A stretch of 64,000 nucleotides of DNA from JAIQFL01 sp035501495. Lineage in GTDB: Bacteria > Acidobacteriota > Terriglobia > Bryobacterales > Bryobacteraceae. Positions 26,059 through 33,136 of the stretch are shown here, piece by piece (the first letter of the stretch is position 1; each line of letters starts with the position of its first letter). The notes below the pieces were generated by a model that was not told the origin of the DNA, searched no databases, and saw only the letters and a program-made list of their open reading frames with translations. The DNA lies in NCBI GenBank assembly GCA_035501495.1, contig DATJWB010000038.1, positions 26,475 through 90,474 on the forward strand. Reading direction: 5' to 3'. A program made the position numbers and the translations under genes.

Positions 26059-27984
26059 ATGGCCGCCGGCGCGATCGTGTGGGCTGTGGTACGGTTCGCA
26101 TGCTGGGAGTCGGCCTTGTTCGCCGTCGCGATCCGGTTGGCGCGGCTGGCCGGCTGGCAGCGGGAAAAAGGGGAGCCGGCAGTCTGCATCGCGGAATTCT
26201 GGCTTGCCGTGCTGGCCATCCAGGTGACCCTGGAATCGTCAATCGCCGGAGTTCTCTCGTTCGCGCGTCTGAATTCCATGTTCGCGTATTGGATCGCGGC
26301 GGCAGTTTGCATAGCGGGTTCGGTCACGATCCGGCGCCGGCAAGAATGGCCCAGGCTTGCTTTTGGCCCGCACCACATCATCGGCGCGTTCGTGGTCCCC
26401 TTGTTCCTGCTTGCCTTCAAACCCGTGGAGGAAATCGATTCCATCAATTACCTGCATTACCTCATCGAGTGGCTGGCCAATCGCGCGACACCGTATACCT
26501 TCGCGACGAATTACGTCGCCTTCTGGGAGTTGTCCTTCGCGCCGGCGTGGATGGTCACCAGGGTTGACCTGTTCTTTCCCCTCGTGGCGTTGAAGGCCGT
26601 CGTTCTGATGGTGCTCGCGCTGTGGCTGGTGGGGAAGGAATTGGGCCTCTCCGGCGGTTTGCTGGCCTGGGCTGTCTTTTCCTGCGTCGCCATGCAGCAT
26701 TACTGGTATGGCCCGTCCGGTGTCCCGACGCTGAAGAATGACGTCCTTCACGGCGTGGGATTCGTCTTGATGACGCTGGCGATCCTGCGCGCCGCCAAAA
26801 GCCCGCTAACGCGCACAGATATTGCCCTGCTGGCCTTGGGAGTGGCGTTTGGCAGCGTGAAATACACGGGGCTGTTCGCCGGCGTGGCTGCGATCGTCGT
26901 GCTTCTGTTCCTCCGGGTGCGTGTAAAACCCTGGCAGTGGGCCGCGGTAGCGCTCTTCTTTCTGCTCACGAGCGGCCACTACTATCTGCACAACATCGTT
27001 CGCTACCGCAGCCCTTTTTACCCCTTCCAACTCAACTTCGCTTTTCTGCACCTTCCGGGAACGGCGGACCTTTCCAACACCTCCATCCTCTACAGCCTGC
27101 ACGATCCCCGTCTGTGGCGGGCACTGTTCCTGCCGGCCGGAGGAGTCTCACCCGCGGGCCTCTTGTTTCCATTGATTCTGGCGGCCGCGCTGGTGGTGAG
27201 CGCGGTGCGATGCGTGCGCGCCGCCATTCACTGGCTCCGGTTTCGGCGCCGGCCAATACCGTTGGATTGGGCGGCGCTCCTTCTCCTCTGCGGCTGGTTC
27301 CTGTATTTTCGCTCCGTCTTCAGCGCCAGCGCGTATGCGGGCGACCTGGCTTTTATTCTGAACGGCCTCAACAGCCTCCGGTACGTAGACGGCGTCCTTG
27401 CCGTGAGCGAACTGTTCCTGTTGGCACACGCGGCCCGCTTCACCTGGCTGGCCGTACCGTTGCTAGCCATCCATCTGGCCAGCCGGCTGTTGCTTCTGTA
27501 CGGGAAGATGGAATTGTTTGCACCGGCAGTTGTGTTGGCTGTGGCGATCGCGGTCGTCCTGGCTCTCTTCGCGCTCACCAGGGGCGCCATACCCGGGGCC
27601 GTCCTCATCCTGATCGCGCTGGCGCCCTTGCTCGTCGAACGGAACCGGGAGCGTTGGACGACGTACTGGAACGATCTGAAGCCGGCAATTCGGACCGTGG
27701 CGGGGCAGGATCTGGCCGAGCTGGCCCTGCCGGATGGCGGCTACTTCGCCGGCCATGTGGTGGCGGCCGGCAATCCGTTCAATCCGGCGGTGCGATCGAT
27801 GCTGCCGGAAGAGATCGATGCTCTGGCATCTGGTGCCCGCCCACATTACTTGCTGGTCCTGGTGTCACCCGGGTCAGAAGTAGCATCCCATTGGGAAACT
27901 CGCTACGGGCCCTCGATAGGACAGTGGGGCTACCGGGAGATCGCGCCGGGCGAGTTGGGCGGGTTGTACGAAAAGAACAGGTGA
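26059..27984 (+). CDS. Polytopic membrane protein, GT-C glycosyltransferase-like
   Basis: The 641-residue protein has about 12-13 hydrophobic segments and a short soluble C-terminus of about 90 residues. An acidic motif, KPVEEIDSINYLHY, lies in an early loop, as the catalytic Asp/Glu motif does in GT-C glycosyltransferases, which use lipid-linked sugar donors. No family-specific signature was recognised, so the enzyme call is tentative. It begins nine bases after mreD on the same strand and so probably belongs to the mre operon. It could add sugar to a wall or surface polymer. It separates mreD from mrdA, usually neighbours in this cluster type. Confidence 0.65.
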   Translation: MAAGAIVWAVVRFACWESALFAVAIRLARLAGWQREKGEPAVCIAEFWLAVLAIQVTLESSIAGVLSFARLNSMFAYWIAAAVCIAGSVTIRRRQEWPRLAFGPHHIIGAFVVPLFLLAFKPVEEIDSINYLHYLIEWLANRATPYTFATNYVAFWELSFAPAWMVTRVDLFFPLVALKAVVLMVLALWLVGKELGLSGGLLAWAVFSCVAMQHYWYGPSGVPTLKNDVLHGVGFVLMTLAILRAAKSPLTRTDIALLALGVAFGSVKYTGLFAGVAAIVVLLFLRVRVKPWQWAAVALFFLLTSGHYYLHNIVRYRSPFYPFQLNFAFLHLPGTADLSNTSILYSLHDPRLWRALFLPAGGVSPAGLLFPLILAAALVVSAVRCVRAAIHWLRFRRRPIPLDWAALLLLCGWFLYFRSVFSASAYAGDLAFILNGLNSLRYVDGVLAVSELFLLAHAARFTWLAVPLLAIHLASRLLLLYGKMELFAPAVVLAVAIAVVLALFALTRGAIPGAVLILIALAPLLVERNRERWTTYWNDLKPAIRTVAGQDLAELALPDGGYFAGHVVAAGNPFNPAVRSMLPEEIDALASGARPHYLLVLVSPGSEVASHWETRYGPSIGQWGYREIAPGELGGLYEKNR

Positions 27985-28150
27985 GCGAAGAAGATGATGG
28001 AAACTCCGCGGCTCCGATGGCATTCTCGCGAACAGCTTCGAGAAAGAACAGCATCCTCTCACCGCCACATCGGGATTCGTCGACAAGATCCCCAGGCTCG
28101 ACCCCGTCGAGGGATTTCGCGTAGTTGTGTTGTTGTGCGATGATGCGATT

Positions 28151-28375
28151 ATGCGCACGACCCTCGATATACCGGATGAGCCGTACTACCTCGCCAAAGC
28201 GATCGCTCGTGACCGAAACCGCAGCCTCGGGCAAGTGGTGGGTGACCTCATTCTCCAAGCCACTCATAGCGCCAAGGGCGCCTCGATCGAGATGAGCGAC
28301 TACGGGTTCCCTACCTTTCATTGCAGCCGGCCGGTGACGACCGAGGACGTCAAAGCCCTTGCAGATGAAGAGTAG
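28151..28375 (+). CDS. Antitoxin of a VapBC-type pair
   Basis: The 74-residue protein starts MRTTLDIPDEPYYLAKAIA, a beta strand plus helix that matches the ribbon-helix-helix DNA-binding fold of VapB-like antitoxins. The C-terminal part (PTFHCSRPVTTEDVKALAD) would wrap the toxin. It overlaps the PIN-domain gene by 11 bases. It would neutralise that toxin and repress their shared promoter. The ATG at 28151 is chosen over an upstream in-frame start because it begins at the conserved strand. Confidence 0.85.
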   Translation: MRTTLDIPDEPYYLAKAIARDRNRSLGQVVGDLILQATHSAKGASIEMSDYGFPTFHCSRPVTTEDVKALADEE

Positions 28376-28766
28376 AGTCTACCTTCTCGATTCCAATGTT
28401 CTCATCGCATTGGCAACGCCCGAGCACAGTTTGAACGGGCGGGCGGCGGCGTGGTTCCGCAAGGGGTATCGATTTGCGACCTGCCCGATCACGCAAGGGG
28501 CACTATATCGGTTCCACCTGCGTGCGGGCGTTGACGCGACGGCGGAATCCGCGGGGTTGCTGCTGGAATCGATCTCCAAACTTCCGCGCCATGAGTTTTG
28601 GCCCGATGACGTTTCGTATCTCGAATTGCCTGGGTCAGGGATTGTCGGCCACAAACAGGTCACGGACGCCTACCTCGTCCTGCTGGCGCGAAGGCATGGC
28701 GGGGCGTTAGTCACCATGGAAAAGGCGCTGGCAGCCGTTCACTCGGGCGCAACTCTCATCCCGTAG
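28365..28766 (+). CDS. VapC-type PIN-domain toxin (ribonuclease)
   Basis: The 133-residue protein opens with VYLLDSNVLIALATPEH, the first PIN motif with its metal-binding aspartate. Further acidic positions lie near TDAYLVLLAR. PIN toxins are Mg-dependent RNases that cut tRNA or rRNA. The ATG at 28365 is preferred over a TTG two codons upstream. It is translationally coupled to the antitoxin gene. Its 3' end is only 50 bases from that of a second, oppositely oriented PIN gene. Confidence 0.85.
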   Translation: MKSRVYLLDSNVLIALATPEHSLNGRAAAWFRKGYRFATCPITQGALYRFHLRAGVDATAESAGLLLESISKLPRHEFWPDDVSYLELPGSGIVGHKQVTDAYLVLLARRHGGALVTMEKALAAVHSGATLIP

Positions 28767-28815
28767 TGTCCGTTCTTTCTGTTCATTGCCGCGACGTCCC
28801 TCTGCACAACTCGCA

Positions 28816-29217
28816 TCAGATTCGGTAAATCCTCTGGAGCCCCGGCCAACGGTCAAAGTCTCCGTCAAAGCTCAGGATCGATCGGATGCCGTGCCGCTCC
28901 ATGACTGCAATGTGCACGCTGTCGCGGGCGGACAGCACCGCCCTACTCTGCACAATCTCTCCGGCCCTTAATACGTCTGCCTTCTCGATCGCGAGAACAT
29001 CGTCCACGACGTCAAGCAGCAATTGGAAGGCCGGACCAATCGCCTCCCGTGTGCCTATGGCGACGTATCGATGCGTGATCTCCTGAAAGACTTCGGCGTC
29101 AGTCACGAGGCGTTTTCCCGATGCGATCAGGCGCTCCAGGAGAAGCTGCGAATCGCTCTTGTGCGGATGCGGTGCGCCGATCAGGTACATCGGGATATTG
29201 GAATCGATGAAGATCAA
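28816..29217 (-). CDS. Second VapC-type PIN-domain toxin
   Basis: The 133-residue protein starts MIFIDSNIPMYLIGAPHPHK, containing the first PIN aspartate. TDAEVFQEITHRY gives the conserved Asp/Glu, SARDSVHIAVMERH the third acidic site, and SFDGDFDRWPGLQRIY the C-terminal motif. All the acidic residues needed for a metal-dependent RNase appear present. Its start overlaps the stop of the antitoxin gene by four bases. It differs clearly from the other PIN protein in this locus, so the two pairs are not a recent duplication. Confidence 0.88.
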   Translation of the reverse strand: MIFIDSNIPMYLIGAPHPHKSDSQLLLERLIASGKRLVTDAEVFQEITHRYVAIGTREAIGPAFQLLLDVVDDVLAIEKADVLRAGEIVQSRAVLSARDSVHIAVMERHGIRSILSFDGDFDRWPGLQRIYRI

Positions 29218-29459
29218 CCTTGATAGCCCCGTTCGATCTCAGCGTTCATCTGCTCGAGGTCCGCCGTAGGGAACGAGAATTCGGCGCCACGACGTATGGC
29301 CCTGAGTTTAGCTTCGGGATCGTTGGAGGGTTTCTGCTCGCGTGCCTCACGCAGCACACGCCGGACCCACTCCCCGACCGTGAGCCGCTCCCGCTCGGCG
29401 AACCGCTGAATCTCCAGCATTTCGTGATCGGGTAACAAGACTTGTAGACGCTTGCTCAT
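29214..29459 (-). CDS. Ribbon-helix-helix antitoxin
   Basis: The 81-residue protein begins MSKRLQVLLPDHEMLEIQRF, a ribbon-helix-helix strand and helix, followed by RLTVGEWVRRVLREAREQK and a flexible acidic tail (ADLEQMNAEIERGY) that would block the toxin. It is the first gene of a two-gene unit with the PIN toxin. No Shine-Dalgarno site precedes the ATG. A perfect palindrome lies five bases upstream and is probably its own operator. Confidence 0.85.
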   Translation of the reverse strand: MSKRLQVLLPDHEMLEIQRFAERERLTVGEWVRRVLREAREQKPSNDPEAKLRAIRRGAEFSFPTADLEQMNAEIERGYQG

Positions 29460-29463
29460 ATTC

Positions 29464-29480
29464 TGAGTATGGCATACTCA
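29464..29480 (-). promoter_or_regulatory. Palindromic operator of the minus-strand toxin-antitoxin pair
   Basis: TGAGTATG and CATACTCA form a perfect 8+1+8 palindrome just upstream of the antitoxin ATG. Antitoxins of the VapB type usually bind such a palindrome across their promoter. On the minus strand CATACT within it could act as a -10 box, placing the transcript start at or near the ATG and explaining the absent ribosome-binding site. Confidence 0.6.
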
Positions 29481-29575
29481 CGATGTGAGCTGGAAATTCT
29501 GCTCTGAGCCTCACAGCTTGCCGAGCCGGCGTTTGGTCCATTACACTAACAAATAGAGCCGCACAGGTCAGTTTT

Positions 29576-31759
29576 GTGATCCTGCCTCCTGTCGATCCCA
29601 ATCTCGAACAGCAAATTACCGAAAAAGCGCCGCTGCGCGACGATACCCATTTTGCGGCCGGAAAAATTGCGGTGTTTCAGTACGTTACGGTCGGGATTTT
29701 TCTCTTCCTGATTTCCGGATTCTGGGCGCTGCAGGTCCAGAACCCCCAATTCTACGGCGAACGCGCCGAGGCCAACCGCATCAAATCGGTGCCGATCCTG
29801 GCGCCCCGCGGCCGCATTCTCGACCGCGACGGCCGGGTGATTGTCGATAACCACGCCTCGTTCAGTCTGATTCTGCGGCGCGATTCCCTCAAGGAAGAAC
29901 ACCTCCGTCCGATTGCCCAAGGTCTGGATCTGGAATACAACGACCTGGCTGCCCAGGTGCGAAAAGTCAAGCTGGCGCCGAAGTATGTGCCCATCGTGGT
30001 CAAACAGGAGCTCACGGAGGCCGATTTGGCCTTTGTGGATTCCCACCGCGATTTCTTTCCGGAGCTGGAATTGATTCCTTCTCAGCGGCGGCTCTACCCG
30101 CAGAACGGGATGATGGCTCACCTGATCGGATACACCGGCCAGATCAGCGAAGAGGAGTTGGACGCGCCGGAGTTCGCCAAGTACAACCAGGGTGATATCG
30201 TCGGGAAGTTCGGGATCGAACGGCAGTACAACGACTGGCTGACTGGTGTGAACGGCCAATCGCAAGTGGTGGTGGACAACCGTGGGCAGGTGCGCGGGCG
30301 GCCTCTGAAGGAAAAAGAGGCGGTCGCGGGAAAAGACTTGCAGCTCACCATCGACCTCGATCTGCAAGCCGTCGCGGAATTGGCCCTGGAAGGAAAGAAG
30401 GGCGCCGTGGTCGCGCTCGATCCGCGGACGGGCGAGGTGCTGGCCATGGCCAGCCGTCCGACATTCGACCTGAACAAGTTTTCCACCCGGATGAAGGCAA
30501 AGGAGTACAAGGCGATCGCCGACAATCCGGACGGCCCGCTGATCAACCGTGCGATCCAGGCGCAGTTCGCGCCCGGCTCTACGTTCAAACCGTTTACAGC
30601 AATCGCCGGGCTGGAGTCGGGCGCCATCGACGATCAGTTCTCGGTGCACTGTGCCGGCGGCGTGTCATTCTACGGGCACTATTACCACTGCCTGGAAAAG
30701 CACGGCACGTTGTCCCTGCACCGGGCTATTGTCGAGTCGTGCGACAGCTACTTCTACACGGTCGGGAACAAGGCGGGCATCGACAATATCTCGTTCTACG
30801 GAAACCTGGCTGGGTTTGGCCAGTTGACGGGGATCGACCTGCCCCACGAAAAAGCCGGGATCATGCCCTCCAGCGAGTGGAAGCTGAGGACCTTCCGGAC
30901 GAAATGGTACGCCGGTGAGACGATTCCGGTAGCCATCGGGCAGGGTTACCTGACGGTCACGCCGATCCAGTTGGCACACGCTATCGGCGGCCTCGCGCTG
31001 GGCGGAAAGTGGCACAAGCCGCATCTGCTGAAGGGTGAGAAGCCCGACAAACCGGTGGAGTGGGCCCTCAATCCGGCGAACGTGAAGGATATCATCGACG
31101 GAATGTATGGGGTGGTGAATGAGGGTGGGACCGGCGGCCGGGCGCGGTTGCCATATGTGGAGGTTTGCGGGAAGACCGGTTCGGCGCAGCTCGCTTCGAA
31201 CGAGTATGTGAAGGCCGCAGGCGCCGCCAAGAGCGAGGAATTGAAGGACAATGCCTGGTTCGAAGGTTTTGCTCCCAGGGCCGCGCCGGAAATCGTGGTA
31301 GTGGCCCTGTTCGAGCACGGTTACCGCGGACAGTTCGCCGCCCCGATCGTGCGCGATGTGTTGGCCGCCTATTTCGACAAGAAGAAGCGGCTGGCCGCCT
31401 ACCAGCAGATGGAATCCGCCAATGCGGCGCGCCTGGCCGCTATGAGCAATCTGGGACTCCCCCAAAGTCAGGGGTTGGGGGCCGAAAAGCAGGGGTCTGG
31501 GGCCGAAAAGCAGGAGTTGGGGGTTAGGGATTTGGGGTTGGGGACGGAAAAACAGGCGCAGGGTGCCGGTAGTCAAACCCCGGAGGATGGTGCGATCTTG
31601 GAGACCCCTGCACCGGCTGACAAGCCGGTGCCCGCGACCAAACCCCCAGTGGCAAAACCCCAACCCCTAACCCCCAACCCCCAACCCCCAACCGCTAACC
31701 CCCAACCCCCGGTTTCTGTCCCTAAGCCCCAACCCCCACCGTCATCCCCCCCGAAATAA
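29576..31759 (+). CDS. mrdA: Penicillin-binding protein 2 (elongation transpeptidase)
   Basis: The protein has 727 residues from a GTG. One membrane helix (about 35-57) is followed by a dimerisation/pedestal domain (about 60-240) and a transpeptidase domain with Ser335-x-x-Lys338 (PGSTFKP), SCD in place of SxN as is usual in PBP2, and the KTG motif at 533-535 (CGKTGSAQ). It cross-links peptidoglycan during elongation, paired with RodA, encoded next with one base between. The tail from about residue 625 is proline-, glutamine- and lysine-rich and encoded by G-rich and C-rich repeats; it is foreign to the family and probably disordered. Confidence 0.95.
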   Translation: MILPPVDPNLEQQITEKAPLRDDTHFAAGKIAVFQYVTVGIFLFLISGFWALQVQNPQFYGERAEANRIKSVPILAPRGRILDRDGRVIVDNHASFSLILRRDSLKEEHLRPIAQGLDLEYNDLAAQVRKVKLAPKYVPIVVKQELTEADLAFVDSHRDFFPELELIPSQRRLYPQNGMMAHLIGYTGQISEEELDAPEFAKYNQGDIVGKFGIERQYNDWLTGVNGQSQVVVDNRGQVRGRPLKEKEAVAGKDLQLTIDLDLQAVAELALEGKKGAVVALDPRTGEVLAMASRPTFDLNKFSTRMKAKEYKAIADNPDGPLINRAIQAQFAPGSTFKPFTAIAGLESGAIDDQFSVHCAGGVSFYGHYYHCLEKHGTLSLHRAIVESCDSYFYTVGNKAGIDNISFYGNLAGFGQLTGIDLPHEKAGIMPSSEWKLRTFRTKWYAGETIPVAIGQGYLTVTPIQLAHAIGGLALGGKWHKPHLLKGEKPDKPVEWALNPANVKDIIDGMYGVVNEGGTGGRARLPYVEVCGKTGSAQLASNEYVKAAGAAKSEELKDNAWFEGFAPRAAPEIVVVALFEHGYRGQFAAPIVRDVLAAYFDKKKRLAAYQQMESANAARLAAMSNLGLPQSQGLGAEKQGSGAEKQELGVRDLGLGTEKQAQGAGSQTPEDGAILETPAPADKPVPATKPPVAKPQPLTPNPQPPTANPQPPVSVPKPQPPPSSPPK
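31470..31752 (+). repeat. Inverted G-rich and C-rich telomere-like repeats inside mrdA
   Basis: A G-rich block of GGGGTTG, GGGTTAG and GGGGCCG units (about 31470-31545) is followed about 100 bases on by a C-rich block of CCCCAAC, CCCCTAA and CCCCCAA units (about 31645-31752). The two are near complements, so the mRNA or single strands could pair in a long hairpin. Both are in frame and encode the tail of PBP2. The C-rich part closely resembles the repeat in mreC. Confidence 0.7.
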
Positions 31760-31760
31760 C

Positions 31761-32849
31761 ATGCGTCATCTCTCTCTTCGCGATATCGACTGGCCGTTGC
31801 TGCTGATTACCTTGTTCGTCTGCGGCGTGGGAGTTCTGCAGATTTACAGTGCCACCTTCGAAACCGATTACCACGGAGCCTGGTGGAAGCAGATTCTTTT
31901 TGTCTTGAGCGGCCTGTTTCTCATGTGGCTGATTCTGGCGGTCGATTATCACGCGTTGATGCACTATGTTCCGATGCTCTTCATCGCCTCTGTAGTGGCG
32001 CTATTGGGCACTTACATCATTGGCGAATCGGCTTTCGGATCGCGCCGCTGGATTCCCATGGGCGGCGGCTTCCACTTACAGGTATCGGAATTTGTCAAGC
32101 TGGTGATAATATTGTTGGTAGCTCGTTACCTTACCGAATTGAAGACCGAGGAGTTGGAGATTCGGGAGATGGCGATCCTTTCCCTATTGGTGTTGGTGCC
32201 CGCGTTTCTGGTCTTCAAACAGCCGGACCTGGGAACGGCTTTGACGTATTTCGCTGTTCTGGTGGTGGGTGCTTTCATCGCAGGGCTGCGTTGGAAGTAC
32301 GTGGCCGTCATCGCCGTAGTGGCGGTCTTGGCGCTCCCGTTGGGGGAGCACTTCCTCAAGGATTACCAGAAGGCGCGGCTGGTGGGTTTTCTGGATCCCG
32401 ACCGGGATCCCCAGGGTACAGGGTACCAGTTGATCCAATCCAAAATCGCGGTTGGGTCGGGGGGGATGTTCGGCAAGGGCGTCAAGAATGGGACTCAAAC
32501 CCAGCTTCGTTTTCTGCCCGTGCCGCACAAGGATTTTATCTTTTCGGCTTTCGCCGAGGAGCACGGCTTTGTGGGAGTCGTGGTAGTATTGTCGCTGTAT
32601 TTTCTGATGGTAATGCGCATCGTCCAGAATGCGCAGACAGCGCCCGATCGAGCAGGTATGTATATCTGTATGGGGGTGGCCGGCCTGATGCTGTTCCACA
32701 TTCTGGTGAATGTGGGAATGGTGGCCGGAATAATGCCCGTGACCGGCATTCCGCTTCCCTTCATGAGCGCTGGCGGTTCGAGTGTCTGGTCGAGTTTTTT
32801 AGCTTTGGGGCTGGTGAATAGCGTCCGCCTCAGAAGGTTTGTGAACTAG
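31761..32849 (+). CDS. rodA: SEDS glycosyltransferase RodA
   Basis: The 362-residue protein has about ten membrane helices and the SEDS signature. The catalytic aspartate is in VPHKDFIFSAFAEEHGF. GSRRWIPMGGGFHLQVSEF and GIPLPFMSAGGSS are the other hallmark loops. RodA polymerises lipid II into glycan strands in the inner membrane, working with PBP2 encoded immediately upstream. The length is normal. It probably ends the transcription unit; 287 bases without a recognisable gene or terminator follow before the RNase gene. Confidence 0.96.
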   Translation: MRHLSLRDIDWPLLLITLFVCGVGVLQIYSATFETDYHGAWWKQILFVLSGLFLMWLILAVDYHALMHYVPMLFIASVVALLGTYIIGESAFGSRRWIPMGGGFHLQVSEFVKLVIILLVARYLTELKTEELEIREMAILSLLVLVPAFLVFKQPDLGTALTYFAVLVVGAFIAGLRWKYVAVIAVVAVLALPLGEHFLKDYQKARLVGFLDPDRDPQGTGYQLIQSKIAVGSGGMFGKGVKNGTQTQLRFLPVPHKDFIFSAFAEEHGFVGVVVVLSLYFLMVMRIVQNAQTAPDRAGMYICMGVAGLMLFHILVNVGMVAGIMPVTGIPLPFMSAGGSSVWSSFLALGLVNSVRLRRFVN

Positions 32850-33136
32850 CCGGGCAGCGGCTTCGGAGAATTCCTCTGGAACGGTTTGCTCGCAAAATGA
32901 TTTTGGGATTCTAGGGAGCCTGTTGAGATCCCTGGGGATGGTGGCGCGCAAGCGCTCTCCCCGGCAAAAGGAGTGGTTCCCGGCCGAGGTGTTTGAGGAA
33001 AGCAGCTCCGCCTTCGGCCAGCGTGATCTTGTAGCGGCTGTGTTTTACGTTCCCGGGCAGGACCGGGAGCACGAGAGCCACGCAGGGCGCCTACCTTCCA
33101 CAGACGTATTCTCTTCACGCTCCTTTGGAGGTGTCG

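Noticed and set aside
31645..31752. Telomere-like repeats as a sign of a linear replicon end.
   Set aside because: The repeats are internal to mrdA, in frame, and followed by rodA; nothing suggests a chromosome end.
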